Assembly (NCBI GenBank): GCA_023091735.1
Contig: JALKBU010000069.1
Coordinates: forward strand, 1 to 64,000
Direction of reading: 5' to 3'
Length of the DNA stretch: 64,000 nucleotides
Origin: Trichomonas tenax
Taxonomy: Eukaryota > Parabasalia > Trichomonadida > Trichomonadidae
A model generated the notes under the pieces. It did no database searches, had not been told where the DNA came from, and saw only the letters and a list, made by a program, of their open reading frames with translations. A program made the translations under genes and the position numbers. Position 1 is the first letter of the stretch. Each line of letters opens with the position of its first letter. Below are positions 10,156-21,055 of this stretch, piece after piece.

Positions 10156-11391
10156 ATGTTTTCTTTTCTTTTTCTTTTATCAATAATAGAAAGAATTGAC
10201 ACATTGCGAGGAAATTGCAATCGCATGGAGAGCTGCCGCATGGAGGCAAAATTACACTTCAAAAATTCCAGTGTATCAGCAGATAAAAGAATTCTACTCG
10301 AAATAATGATTAATAGCAATACGAATCCGTTAAATTTGACTAAATATTACTGCGCAAAAGCTATCAATCCCAATGGTTTATTCTGTGCGCCATCTTTACC
10401 AAAAGAAATTTCAGAAATTCGGCAATTAACCTTACCTAACACTTCCAATGTTCTAATGTATACGTCGGCGAAAAATATCACGTTTGTTTACTCTTCAGAT
10501 AATGGAACCATTTATCAAATGAAAAACATCACATACACTTCAAATCAATATCAGTTTAACATGGAAATAAGAGTCCTTCACTTGCTTTTTGGATTTATTT
10601 GGATTTTTTGTCAACTAATTTTATTTCATACAATATTTAGAAAACAAGCAAAGTATTATTCAACGATTTCTATTTTAATCAATTGGTCTTCAGATTTGAT
10701 AATATACGGAATGTTATTTGATTGTGATAAAAATTCCGATTTCACTGAAACAATTCATAGTTTGAGTTTTATTCGCAACGCATTTTTGATTGCTTCTTCA
10801 ATATTGTTCGGTTATCTTCAGATCAATTCAAGTCCAATCGCAAACATTTCTCATACACCTGTGTGCCCGATTTTGATAATGACAAGTGTTCTTGAAGCAC
10901 ATCCATTTACGCGCTCTTTGGAAATGTCTGTTGCATGGATTCCTCAAATTATTTACAATATTTACAAAGGCTGCTCGATATACATCGATATTAATATAGT
11001 TTTCATCTCTATCCTTCCGAGAATCTTTGTCGCTATGTATGGCACTTTCTATCATAACAGACTCTTTGATTTTGGTTCTCCAACGTTATTCATTATGCAC
11101 ATCACTCTATCGATTGGATCTTTAGTTGTTATTTATTTGCAGCAGAAATATGGAAATAATTTCTTTTTGCCTTCAAAGTATAGAGTAACAGGATTCGACT
11201 ATTTCGCCAATAAGCCTCCGTCAGGAACAGAGTGCACCATTTGTTATTGCCCGATTAAAGATGATGAAAGATGTGTGACAACGAAATGTGGTCATTCATT
11301 CCATTATGATTGCATGAACAAATGGATTCACGTCAATAACATTTGTCCTATATGTAGAATGACAGTAGATGACTTTCCCCTCGATCCATGA
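10156..11391 (+). CDS. Multi-pass membrane RING-H2 E3 ubiquitin ligase, Tul1/Dsc-like
   Basis: From the ATG at 10156 the protein has 411 residues. It opens with a signal peptide (MFSFLFLLSIIE), then a luminal region of about 130 residues with several NxS/T sites, then about six hydrophobic segments, and ends with a cytosolic RING-H2 finger: CTIC, C, CGHSFH, C, CPIC. This order (signal, luminal domain, membrane bundle, C-terminal RING-H2) is that of the Golgi/endosomal Tul1/Dsc1 ligases, which ubiquitinate membrane proteins for degradation. The assignment is by architecture plus the RING ligands. An upstream in-frame TTG (10105) is not used because the signal peptide begins at this ATG. Two decayed relatives precede it. 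Confidence 0.8.
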   Translation: MFSFLFLLSIIERIDTLRGNCNRMESCRMEAKLHFKNSSVSADKRILLEIMINSNTNPLNLTKYYCAKAINPNGLFCAPSLPKEISEIRQLTLPNTSNVLMYTSAKNITFVYSSDNGTIYQMKNITYTSNQYQFNMEIRVLHLLFGFIWIFCQLILFHTIFRKQAKYYSTISILINWSSDLIIYGMLFDCDKNSDFTETIHSLSFIRNAFLIASSILFGYLQINSSPIANISHTPVCPILIMTSVLEAHPFTRSLEMSVAWIPQIIYNIYKGCSIYIDINIVFISILPRIFVAMYGTFYHNRLFDFGSPTLFIMHITLSIGSLVVIYLQQKYGNNFFLPSKYRVTGFDYFANKPPSGTECTICYCPIKDDERCVTTKCGHSFHYDCMNKWIHVNNICPICRMTVDDFPLDP

Positions 11392-11957
11392 TATTTTGAA
11401 TTTCAAAATTTGCAATATAACCGAAATTATTCTCAATAAGTATTCTCTATATGTATATTATGTCATTTACAATTGTATAAGTTTCTATTTTTTGAAATTC
11501 AATTATTCAATCTTTGTTTTTGCTCAATTGCAATACGTCATTAGGTTAATAAGTTCATATACTCGAAATATTCATGCATATTATCATATTAGATTCGTAT
11601 ATTATAAAATTTGATTTTAGATAATCACTGTTAAGCTTGCCAGTAATATATTTACTGTGTATTTCTAATCAAATCTTAGTTCTTTTAGATATGTAAAAGG
11701 AAATAAATTTCATGAGAAAAATATTGATCTCAATTCATGCAAAATATATAATAGATACAATTTTATTTTAACAATATATAATGTAATTACAAATAAAAAC
11801 ATCAAACAAAGTAAATAAAAAATAATTCCGGATATTATCAAGGATTGTATATATTGATAATGTGTGTATAATAAACACAGCCTCATGGTATTGTATTTTT
11901 GACTAAACAGCATATGTCTACCGTTGATTGATTCAATTACAAATATAATTTCTTTTC
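11392..11957. other. Intergenic AT-rich DNA
   Basis: Two short open frames (11369-11614 plus, 11710-11913 minus) are rich in codons from AT-only DNA and show no domain. I see no RNA gene or repeat. Confidence 0.4.
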
Positions 11958-13041
11958 TTATATCAAAAATGGCTTTCCCTTACCAATCAGACACGACATC
12001 TTCCTGCGTCTTGGCTTGGAAGTCACCGATATTGGCTTTGTTATTCTCTGGCATAATGGAACAGTCAAATCAACTTCGATCAGTTTACCCCTGACATCCT
12101 TTTTATGCCACTGTTCAACAGATTTGAATATGAAATTGTTCAACTTGTTGCCATTATAAGTTTATAAACTTCAAGAATTCCACTTGCGTTGAAAGTCAAA
12201 TCGTTGTAACAAGACGAAGAGAAAACAGTGATTACAGCGCCGTTGAACTTCTTTCCCACGCCGTCGACACATTCATGCACTCGAATAAATGCTTTCAAGT
12301 GATTTCTTCCCATAAACTCTTGGACCGCCAGTTCTCCGTAGTAAAAACCGACTCCTCTGATGTTGTCTGAGGAGTATGAAATGACTTCACACGGGTCTGA
12401 CCACATTAATCCAATTAATAGGTTTGGGTCAATACCTTCTTGATCAAAAACAGTAATCGGGCGTTGCATTTGGGATATCTGTTCGATTTTTCAAGTTTTG
12501 GCGTCAATCCACCGTGAACGAGAAAATAATGCTGATTTAAGACTGCTGCTATTGGCATATAACTGAATGAATCGTTAAATAGGTCGAATATGTATTCTCC
12601 GTACTCTTTCACGCATTGTTTCTTGAATCCGTACTCAGAATTCATGTTTTTGAATTCATGATTACCACAAAGTAAGAAAACTTTTGTTGGGTAAGCGAGT
12701 TTAAGGCTGTACAAAAGAGTGATAACTTCGATCGAAAACTCACCTCTATCAACGTAATTGCCTAAGAATATATATCCTGCGGACATCGGAATTCCTGAAT
12801 GAGCGAAAACTCTGAGTAAATCGCGCAAGTTTCCGTGCAAATCACCTACAATAGTATATTCGCCCTCCAAGTACATTAGAGTCTGTTCTTGCTTAAAAAT
12901 ATCCGTAACTTTGAAAATCAAGCTCGCCAGATCCGCCTGACGCAGCAAAGGAACCTCGAACATACCGTTCTGTATCTGCTGCAGAAGGCAATCATCAGTG
13001 ATCAAAGGAATATAAGCATCAATAATTCTCCGAGATAACAT
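11958..13041 (-). pseudogene. PP1-like Ser/Thr phosphatase pseudogene
   Basis: Starts at ATG 13041 with MLSRRIIDAYIPL, the same start as the intact paralogue at 15893. GDLHG and GNHE are present, but the metal-bridging Asp of GDYVDRG is Asn (GNYVDRGE), and the Arg before GNHE is Cys. The frame shifts at a run of five A (coding strand) at 12491-12487; one extra A would restore a sequence aligning with the paralogue. The frame changes again near 12155-12165, after GILEVYK. The last piece, ending at 11958, aligns with the paralogue's C-terminal tail. A TTTACATGTCA motif lies about 20 bp before the start. It is probably dead, and even a repaired frame would lack a key metal ligand. Confidence 0.85.
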
Positions 13042-14789
13042 TTGATAAATTTTTTGACATGTAAACCTCTGAATTAGGTCATGAGGAAGTTTTGAATGAC
13101 ATCTCAGAAATATTAATTCTCAATTTTTATATTTGTCGTCAGATTCTTGCTTATGGATGTTTTATATCCATTTTACAAAAAGCAACTTTTCAATATAGAT
13201 TTAGAATTTTGCTATATACTTAACGTATATCATAATTTCCGAGATGTAAAATTTTTAGTAATATTCAAAAGTTTGAATAGTTTACAATAAATTTTCTAAT
13301 GTTTATGATATTACCACATAGAGAATGTAAAATTCGAACTCAAAAATTTGTATTAAATTTTTTTCCTATAAAATATTGCCTAAAACATTATTTAGAAGAG
13401 GATCATATCATGTTTTTTCTCAATTATTTTTTATTTAATGTATAATACCTTTAGCTATATATATATAAAAACGATGAAATTTTGGAAAAATAAGCTGTCA
13501 ATATTTGGGAAATGTTTGTTTTTTGCTTATTTTTCTTGATTATTCATTTAAACTACATTTTTTAATCTAGGTACTCTTCTCAATTTTTTCAAGAGGGTCA
13601 AATGTACAGAAATTTCCAAGTATTAATTATTGTGATGATTGCTCCTTGATAAAATTCAAATGAAGAAATGAATTTTAAATTGTATTCTCAGAGATGTAAT
13701 TTTATCTTCCTATGGTGATTTTTATGAAGACTTGAAGAAGATTAGCATGTCTTCATGTGCACCACAGATGTATATAAAGTTAATCAAGATCATTAATTAA
13801 TCACTATCTAATGAACTTCTCACAGCTTTACGAGGACATTCAATTAGTTGTAAAGAAATTAATGACCTATGGATTGAATAAAAACTTGATTCTGATTTTA
13901 TTGCTGCAATCTGAACAACGAGCACTATGCAATATACACATTATGCACATTCCTGCATCTATCATTGTTTTACCTGAATGAAGTTTCTAGCTAAAGTCTC
14001 TTCACGTTGATTGATTCTAATAAAAGTCTAGAGTAGAGTCAAAACTTCATTATACAACTTCTGTGGTGAAAGTGATTCTAATGAGATGAATATCAAAGGA
14101 ACATCATTTGAAGATGTTCACGAATGAAAAACTCATGTTACTGATCAATTCTGAAACTTTGAATGCATAACATGAGCTCCAAATTCCTTCGGATATCAAT
14201 ATTATCCGGTGAATACATCATATATAAAATGAGCATCAACTTCTGAACAGTTAATTTCAAAATAATAATGATCAAAATGTATAACTAGAGTCATCACCTT
14301 CTAGTGCAAACCTAAAACAAGCAAGGCAAGCTTTTCTTAGTTTATATAAGTTCAAATCTATTACATATACATCTAAGAGCTGAAAATCATACCGTTTGCT
14401 TTCAATTAGCCAATGAAATGATCTCACTGTATGCAATCACTATCTTATAGTAATTTGAATCAGGACATAAATCGTGATTGATATAACATGATCTACTACG
14501 AACTTACCACAGATAAATAGAGTTCGTGTTGATACCATATGCATGCACCAACTATGATCTTAAAATTGATCAAATAATCAAGATATAAAATCTATCCATA
14601 ATCTTTTGTTATCTCCGTTGCAACTTCAACCGAATTTTGTGTGAAAGCTCTAAGGTATTGCAAGTAGACGCATTCTCGTGAAGAGTCTGTAAAATTATTC
14701 GACTGTAAGAGTAAAACAGCGAATTAACAGAGTCAATACATAATCTTTATAGTCTATTATTAACATACACAAACAATACAACTCGAAAA
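13042..14789. other. Intergenic, 1.7 kb without recognisable genes
   Basis: AT-rich DNA with frequent stops in all frames. Apart from the TTTACATGTCA motif beside the phosphatase pseudogene at about 13060, nothing identifiable is seen. Confidence 0.4.
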
Positions 14790-15893
14790 CTACTGGGTTT
14801 CCTTTGAAATAATTGGGATGAACTTCTTTGGCTGCTTTTTTTCAACGATAAGTGAGTTAGCAAGCTTACAGGAACCGAATCTGCCTGATTTTCGAGGCTG
14901 TGGAAGGAAAACTTTTCTTCTACAAAGCGGAATTGTTGCTTCAACTTCTATTATTTTATATTCTACATCGTTCTTCTTCATCTGCTTTATCGGATCTATA
15001 ATTGTCTGATAAATCTCGTTGTTCATAACGCGCAAGAAACCGGCTGTATTGTCGAATTGTTCTGTATAGCAAGAAGATGAGAAAACTGTGATGCAGGAAT
15101 CGCTGAAATATGTTTTGACACCAGTAGCAATGCACTGATGCGCTCTAATTAAGCGCTTGAGATTATTGTTCTTCAAAAACTCGAGAGTGGCATTGACACC
15201 GAACTGACAGCCGTGGCCTCTCTGGTTCTTGACGAAGTAAGCGTTGCCATTAGTGGGATCGCTCCACATGAGATCGGAAACTAATCTATCATCATCGTAA
15301 GATACAATTGGTTTCCTAATGGCAGCGATCTGCTCAACGCTTGACAGGAGTGGAGAGATTCCACCATGAACAAGTAAAGTTGAATCATTCAATACACCTG
15401 CGAGAGGCATGAATGAGAAAACTTCGTTGAAAAGATCGTATATTTGCATGTCATACTTTTCGAGAACTTGTTCCTTGAAACCGTAGTTTGCATTTACGTC
15501 GGCAAACTCATGATTGCCTCTCAAAAGGTAACATTGGTCTGGGTAAGCGAGTTTAATTGTGAATAAAAGTGTTATGACTTCGATGGACAAATCACCTCTG
15601 TCGACGTAATCGCCCAAAAATATGTAATTAGAATAAGTTGGTGAACCAGATATCGCGAAAATTCTCAAAAGATCTCTGAGATTTCCGTGTATGTCGCCTA
15701 CGATGGTGTAGCAACCTGTTAAATTCAGCAATGTGCCTTCTGTTTGGAAGATATATCCAACGTTTTTAAGTAAGGTGATTAAATCTTGCTTCTTGAGTGT
15801 AGGAATAGTGATGGGGCCCGTGCAGTTGACGTCAATCTCCTTGTTTGGAAGGAACAATGGCATATAGGCATCGAGAATACTTCGTGATAGCAT
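14790..15893 (-). CDS. PP1-like serine/threonine protein phosphatase
   Basis: From ATG 15893 (MLSRSILDAYMPL) the protein has 367 residues. It carries the complete PPP metallophosphatase signature: GDIHG, GDYVDRG, LLRGNHEF, MWSDP, and the two late His motifs VHGG and RAHQC. These supply the two-metal centre that dephosphorylates phospho-Ser/Thr. The catalytic core fills about residues 20-300; the last 65 residues are a basic tail with no domain. Compared with animal PP1 it is divergent and lacks the C-terminal regulatory TPPR sequence, as in the expanded trichomonad PP1 family. An in-frame TTG 11 codons upstream is ignored because the paralogue also begins at MLSR. Regulatory partners are unknown. 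Confidence 0.92.
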   Translation of the reverse strand: MLSRSILDAYMPLFLPNKEIDVNCTGPITIPTLKKQDLITLLKNVGYIFQTEGTLLNLTGCYTIVGDIHGNLRDLLRIFAISGSPTYSNYIFLGDYVDRGDLSIEVITLLFTIKLAYPDQCYLLRGNHEFADVNANYGFKEQVLEKYDMQIYDLFNEVFSFMPLAGVLNDSTLLVHGGISPLLSSVEQIAAIRKPIVSYDDDRLVSDLMWSDPTNGNAYFVKNQRGHGCQFGVNATLEFLKNNNLKRLIRAHQCIATGVKTYFSDSCITVFSSSCYTEQFDNTAGFLRVMNNEIYQTIIDPIKQMKKNDVEYKIIEVEATIPLCRRKVFLPQPRKSGRFGSCKLANSLIVEKKQPKKFIPIISKETQ

Positions 15894-17688
15894 TTTAAAA
15901 CAAATTGAGTCAATGAAAAAATTCAAAGAGAGATTTCAATTGGAAAATATTTATTCATTTTGGAGCTCTTAGCAAACTGTATAACAATGATTCAATATTT
16001 TTTGAACTTGGAAAAAAAATTGCTATTTGGCCATTCATAATTTTTGCATATTTGGATGTAGAATATATATGTTTATATCAAATTTATCAATAAAATGATA
16101 AGATGGCATTTCATCGAATAAATGTTATCGATATCATATGGGAACCCTAACAATAGCAAAATTTCGAATTTTTGAGAAAAATATTCAAAAAATTGAATTC
16201 TTTTAAAAGAACCTAAAAAATCAATTTTGCGTAAATGATATCTATGATATGGAATAAGCAAGTTTGAAATTTTATTTTAGAGGGAAATTTATGAGTAATA
16301 CGAATATAACAAAATAAATTTGTGAAGACTTTTTCATATCGTAAATGTCAGTTTTTATCAGATATGCTTCCTATTAATCCATCTGATATTTTTATGATTT
16401 TTGGATTTTTTCTCACAAAAATCAAAAAGATTTTGCAACTTTCAGCGTTAAAAATATAAGATCCTTGCAGCATTCTATCTATGTTTTCGCCAGTAAAAAG
16501 CTGAAATATAGTTTTCAAAAAATTGGATAACTCTATTGTAGCTCACTTTTTGGGTTCTTGAATCGTTTTTTAAGCTTTGTCATTGATGTACAAGTGAAGG
16601 AATACTTTAAAAAGTGAAGAATCACTTTCTTTACTCAATGGAATAGGAATCAATTTTCAAATCATCATTCGTTGAACTTGTTTGTTTCGTTAATGGCGTT
16701 TTCCGGTTCTACTGACTCTACATATCACATCAAATCATATCTTTTAAGTACAACTTAACTTTTGTTCGAAGAATAATCTGAAATTATATAATTGAATCCT
16801 AATTTTTCGATCCTCGATTTTAGTTCTCATTTCATATGCTTTGAGTATAAGAAATGACACTTCAATCGCTTTAATCGCGATTCAAATTTTTCTTTTGACG
16901 ACATTCTCCAAAGCTTCAAAAAGTTTAGGCAGTGTCAATCATATCATTATGGTTCTTATTATTTGTTTAGCAAATGATAGGATTTTCATTCTTCTTTCTA
17001 ATTTGATTGAAGAAAATTCATTCAATTGACTAAAAGAGAAAGGATAGAGTTTCAAAGAATGTTTTAGATATGTTTTCAATCAACATAAGGAAAGCAACGA
17101 TTAAATACATTAATTGTGGAATGAAGACACTCATTCTATTAAAACGTCATTTGTTTCTGCATCATTTGCTCCAAATTATGTCCCTTTTTACCACGCAATG
17201 ATCCAGATTTAATACACGCTAAAATGTTCATCTCTTACTTTCTTTATCATCAAAAATTATGCAATGTTGATAAATCAAAGTCTCTATTAAATCAATTGAT
17301 TCATTCGCTCTCAGTATCACTTGAGTAATTCATGGATGAGATGCTACTTTTTGATTATTCTCATGGATTCAAAAGTTGATGTAAAAAAAAAGTGTAAAAT
17401 AATCAATCACAGTTCTATTTCAAATAAAACAACCTGAATCAGACATAGATAGATCGAATCTATATTCATAATGAAGAAAATTTATTTTGTCAAAATAGTG
17501 GCAAATTGACAGTGGATAGATGTTGGCAAATGACAGTGAAAATGATACTTTTTGGCAAATGACATAAATCAAAAATCATTATTTAGCAATGAAAAACATA
17601 TTTGAATAAATTTCAAAAAAAAAACATTTCTTTTGTTATTAAAAACTTTTTAGTAAATATTACACTATGGCATGAATGAAGTAACATC
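15894..17688. other. Intergenic, with a short TGGCAAATGACA repeat
   Basis: No gene recognised in 1.8 kb. TGGCAAATGACA-like words occur three times at 17499, 17524 and 17553 in one orientation. The open frame 16841-17029 has no domain. Confidence 0.4.
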
Positions 17689-17751
17689 AAAGAAGAATAA
17701 TGAAAACTACAGAAAAAGGTGGCGGTAATTTAAATAATATTTTTCTTATTC

Positions 17752-18216
17752 TTGTTTGCTTCTCGTGCTGCAGAACAAGAAGAGAATCTTCAAGAAATGC
17801 TAGCAGAGCTCAGACTGATTTGTCAAGAGGTCAAAGCTATAAAGGAAAGTCTTGCTTCAACAACTTATGAACAGAAAACTCACTTCCGATTATTAGTGAG
17901 AACAATCATGAATGAAGGAAAAGAGGAAAAACTTGATTTAGCATAATTTGGTTATAGACCTCACTTACCATTCTATGAGGGAAACAGCATGAATGAAGGA
18001 AAAGATGAAAAATCACGCATGCCAAGACGTTCAGAGTACGATAATGGTATCGAAAAGAGAAGAATGAATTGGGAGGAAGCCCCATGGAAAAAAGAAAGAT
18101 TTGTAACATCAGCTTTGCTTAAGCACCGGAACCAAGATTTTAAAAATCATTTCAAAAACTACAAATTATTTTATTTTGCTTGTACATTGTACTGCAACAA
18201 ACATAATACATCATAG
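17752..18216 (+). pseudogene. Coding fragments of an unknown repeat family
   Basis: Two open segments, 17752-17946 and 17989-18216, look protein-like. The first contains a coiled-coil heptad stretch (LQEMLAELRLICQEVKAIKE). The second begins MNEGKDEKSRMPRR. The sequence ATGAATGAAGGAAAAGA occurs in both, at about 17909 and 17989, suggesting an internal duplication. Neither piece has a promoter-like start, and the 3' end runs into a repeat also found at 51.5 kb. I do not recognise the family; it is plausibly the end of a mobile element. Confidence 0.35.
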
Positions 18217-18297
18217 GGCCCCATTTTAAAGCATATCTTGCAAATTATTGTTAATATTTTATATCATTTGCTTTTGTTGGGCGTAAATACACTATAT
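18163..18297 (+). repeat. Dispersed 135-bp repeat, copy 1
   Basis: This stretch is about 95 percent identical to the reverse complement of 51504-51637. The match starts and ends sharply (AAATTATTTTATTTT at one end, AATACACTATAT at the other). Two copies 33 kb apart in opposite orientation imply a mobile or recently copied element. The unit includes the GGGCCCCATTT segment, unusually GC-rich here. Confidence 0.8.
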
Positions 18298-18657
18298 GTT
18301 TGATGCTGCATCATGTTTTGGTACGAATACTCGGTTTGTTCATAATGGTTTAATAAAATACAAATAATGTGTTTATTTAAGCAGTTAATAGTGAAAATTC
18401 GATACTTTTAATGAAGTGAATGTAATATATGTTTGATTTGTATATTTAGTTTTTTAAAGAATATATTATTTAATCGAAAATAACAAAAAAGCAAAAATAT
18501 TTTCGAAAAATTTATTATGTTAAAGGAAAAAATTTAGCCAAAATTCAAGTGAATTCTGGGTGAACACCATGAATAATGTCTATTTTTCGTAAAAAATCAA
18601 TCACATTTTTCCATCCATAATTTATTATAAATCTGAGATCGTAAGTTCTCTTTTTTT

Positions 18658-19614
18658 ATGGCTTTGAATACAATTGTTTTTGATGACAGCGGTTCAGATG
18701 AAGAGCTCAAGATCGTTCCTCCAAAGAAACCGCCGACAAGGACACGTGTTCGCAAAGTTCGGTCGAAAAAAGAAGTATTAATTCTCGATGATGATAAAAA
18801 TGAACCAGATATGCCTACAAGAGAGCCTGATACTCCACCTAAACCTAGTGAACCAGATAAACCGCAAGAAATCGAAGAAGAAAAAGAGCAAATTATCGAA
18901 CAACCTGAAATTAACAAAAATAGTCAAAAATCGGAAAAATTGGAAAATTCAGAGAAACAACTCGATCCAAACAGACAAATAGCAGAAGAAGAAGTACACG
19001 AAATGATAAAATCATTGACTCGAATTACTGGTTACATTCCAACGAATGGTTTGGTTCCATTCAAGTTTGAAAGACAGATAAAATTGTCGTGGAAAGGTTC
19101 TAGGACTCGTTTCACACTTTATAGAGGAAAAGAATTTTTATTCTACGCAAAAATTAAGAAATCACACCGTACGATTCCAATATACCCTGGCGCGGACTTC
19201 AGAAATCCAACAGCAACGAGTGATGCAAAATTAATGACCTCTCAAGATTATGATTATTTCAGACTGTACACAGATACAACAGATCTCGCACAAATCACTT
19301 TCAGTCCCGGAAAGATACCTAAATCACCACGTGTCATTACGTTAGAATTCAAACAAAGTTTTGAAGGAGTTCCAAAGCAATTAATGTCGAAAAAGCCATC
19401 AATTTCAGCAGGCGGTGTTTGGGTTCTTAATTTCAATGGACGTTACGCTGTGAAAAGCATCAAAAATTCAATTTTGCTCGATGAAAAAAATAATGAGCTT
19501 CTTTCTGTAATGAAAACATCGGACAATATTGCAATAGTAGAATCTTATTACACTATACCACCGATTATCGTGTTCAGTTTTGCTATAGCTTCATTTTTAT
19601 GCAATGTCAAATAA
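18658..19614 (+). CDS. Tubby-like (Tub domain) protein
   Basis: The protein has 318 residues. Residues 1-120 are disordered, rich in Lys, Glu and Pro, with a basic patch TRTRVRKVRSKK. A C-terminal Tub domain follows: a beta-rich core with YRGKEFLFYAKIKKS, PRVITLEFKQ, VWVLNFNGRYAVKSIKN and the hydrophobic final helix region VFSFAIASFLC. Those last two blocks are the Tub family signatures (NFxGR-xxxSxKN and FAIxLSSF). Tub domains bind membrane phosphoinositides; in animals they link lipid to transcription or to ciliary cargo. The location here is unknown; a nucleus- or membrane-binding role is inferred. Trichomonads have a Tub family. The gene converges with the Rac-like gene across an 860-bp gap. 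Confidence 0.85.
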   Translation: MALNTIVFDDSGSDEELKIVPPKKPPTRTRVRKVRSKKEVLILDDDKNEPDMPTREPDTPPKPSEPDKPQEIEEEKEQIIEQPEINKNSQKSEKLENSEKQLDPNRQIAEEEVHEMIKSLTRITGYIPTNGLVPFKFERQIKLSWKGSRTRFTLYRGKEFLFYAKIKKSHRTIPIYPGADFRNPTATSDAKLMTSQDYDYFRLYTDTTDLAQITFSPGKIPKSPRVITLEFKQSFEGVPKQLMSKKPSISAGGVWVLNFNGRYAVKSIKNSILLDEKNNELLSVMKTSDNIAIVESYYTIPPIIVFSFAIASFLCNVK

Positions 19615-20476
19615 TTTGTCGATCTCAAAAAGTAAATAAAGCAAAATGGACAAAATTGCAAGTTTTAGTTATTGTTGACACAATAAGACGGGAGAGAATC
19701 GTCTCCACTCAAGCTAGAGTCTGATCTGTAGGCGTCCTCTCTCACAAAACAACGAAAATAGAGAAGATATGGAATAATTAAATCTCGTTTCTTCGTAAGA
19801 AAACTTCCTTATTACGTCATGAAGCCGAGCCTTGCAATTTTCCCCTGCCCATCTCGAAGATGGAGAGGTATTCAAGGAAAAAGCAAGATTCCTAACAGAC
19901 AACGACACAAAAAACGTGTTGTGATTGCTCAGCTTGATACAGAGTAGCATTCAAGCAACTTAAAGCTAATGAATCTCGTAATCCATCAGAATCTCAATGA
20001 ATATTACCTTTTGATTCATTAGAGATGTACTACAGATTCATCAGCCTCTGATTGGGTGCACTTTATGCTCCCAGAAGAGGCGATTTTTATTGCCCCTTAA
20101 TATCTTGCCATAAGAATGGCTGTGCACGAAGGACCTAAGGTTGATGCACACCACTCAGTTACAGCACCTACCAGCTCGTGTGATTTTTCGACATACGAGT
20201 TTTTTGGGTGAAAATACAGCCCAATTCCATGCCATTTTGGCATGGGTGCTCTACCACTAAACACTCTTTATACTCGCGAGGCCTTGGGTTAACACAGGGC
20301 CTCCTTCCCCCGCCGAAAGAGGTTTTGAAGGTCTCAAAAATTAACTTTTTCTGTAGTTTACACTGAATAAAAGTATGTGTGTTAACGAAAGCATAAATGA
20401 ATAATAAAATGAGATTACTAACCACCTGGCAAAATAATTGAATAATTTTGAAAAAATAAAGGTAAAATTTAGTAAA
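19615..20476. other. ORF-free, structured, GC-richer convergent gap
   Basis: Between two converging genes lies a block (about 19690-20340) clearly richer in G+C than other spacers. It contains hairpin-forming words: GGAGA/TCTCC near 19692, CCATGCC/GGCATGG at 20229-20247, and an imperfect palindrome around GTTAAC at 20279-20306. A segment on the minus strand near 20240-20260 looks like a tRNA D-arm (TTTAGTGGTAGAGC), but no T-arm follows. The block could be a non-coding RNA gene or the remnant of an element. I cannot name it. Confidence 0.35.
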
Positions 20477-21055
20477 TTAGATCAAGAGACAGTCCTTCTT
20501 CTTATCGTCCTGTTTCTTATTGGCTGGGGGATGTATGACTGCACGGCAGGCTTCGATGAAGACATCATTAAGTCCGTCCTTTGTTTTAGCAGAACATTCA
20601 AGATACTTGACAGCGCCGATCTTTTCAGCGACCTTCTGTCCTTGTTCTGGTGTAATTTGCTTAGCGAGTGGGTCAAGTGATGGATTGAAGTGATCACGAA
20701 GGTCCTTCTTAAGGCCAACGAGGATCTTCTTAGCATTTGGAGCACCAGCTGTGATCTCAGCAATCCAGACGCTCTCTACGTTCTCGAGAGATGTTGGTGA
20801 AACTAAGGAGAAGCAAACGAGGAAAACCTCAGTATCTGGGTAAGACATTGGGCGAATCTTTTCGTAGTCTTCCTGGCCGGCTGTATCCCAAAGCTGAAGG
20901 TTGACGTTTTGGCCATCAATAATAATTGATTGGGCGTAGTTATCGAAAATTGTTGGAACATAGTCCTCTGGGAATGTACCAGAAGTGTAGCATGTCAGCA
21001 TGCAAGTCTTGCCAACAGCACCATCTCCGACAGCGACTACTTTGATATGCTTCAT
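20477..21055 (-). CDS. Rac/Rho-family small GTPase
   Basis: The protein has 192 residues, the usual Rho-family length, and starts at an ATG. P-loop GDGAVGKT (10-17), switch I YVPTIFDNY with Thr35, switch II DTAGQEDY (57-64) with the catalytic Gln61, the G5 motif ECSAK, and a C-terminal polybasic KKQDDKKK followed by the CaaX box CLLI. Leu in the last position region predicts geranylgeranylation, placing it at membranes. The G4 motif is LKKD instead of TKxD, a small deviation that keeps Lys and Asp for guanine contact. It is a switch for actin organisation, polarity or phagocytosis in other eukaryotes; effectors here are unknown. It is a real Rho-insert-containing protein (DHFNPSLDPLAKQIT). 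Confidence 0.95.
   Translation of the reverse strand: MKHIKVVAVGDGAVGKTCMLTCYTSGTFPEDYVPTIFDNYAQSIIIDGQNVNLQLWDTAGQEDYEKIRPMSYPDTEVFLVCFSLVSPTSLENVESVWIAEITAGAPNAKKILVGLKKDLRDHFNPSLDPLAKQITPEQGQKVAEKIGAVKYLECSAKTKDGLNDVFIEACRAVIHPPANKKQDDKKKDCLLI

Noticed and set aside
20215..20270. Minus-strand tRNA-Gly-like gene (TTTAGTGGTAGAGC and a GCC triplet)
   Set aside because: The D-arm resembles tRNA-Gly but there is no T-arm B box, and the acceptor does not close.
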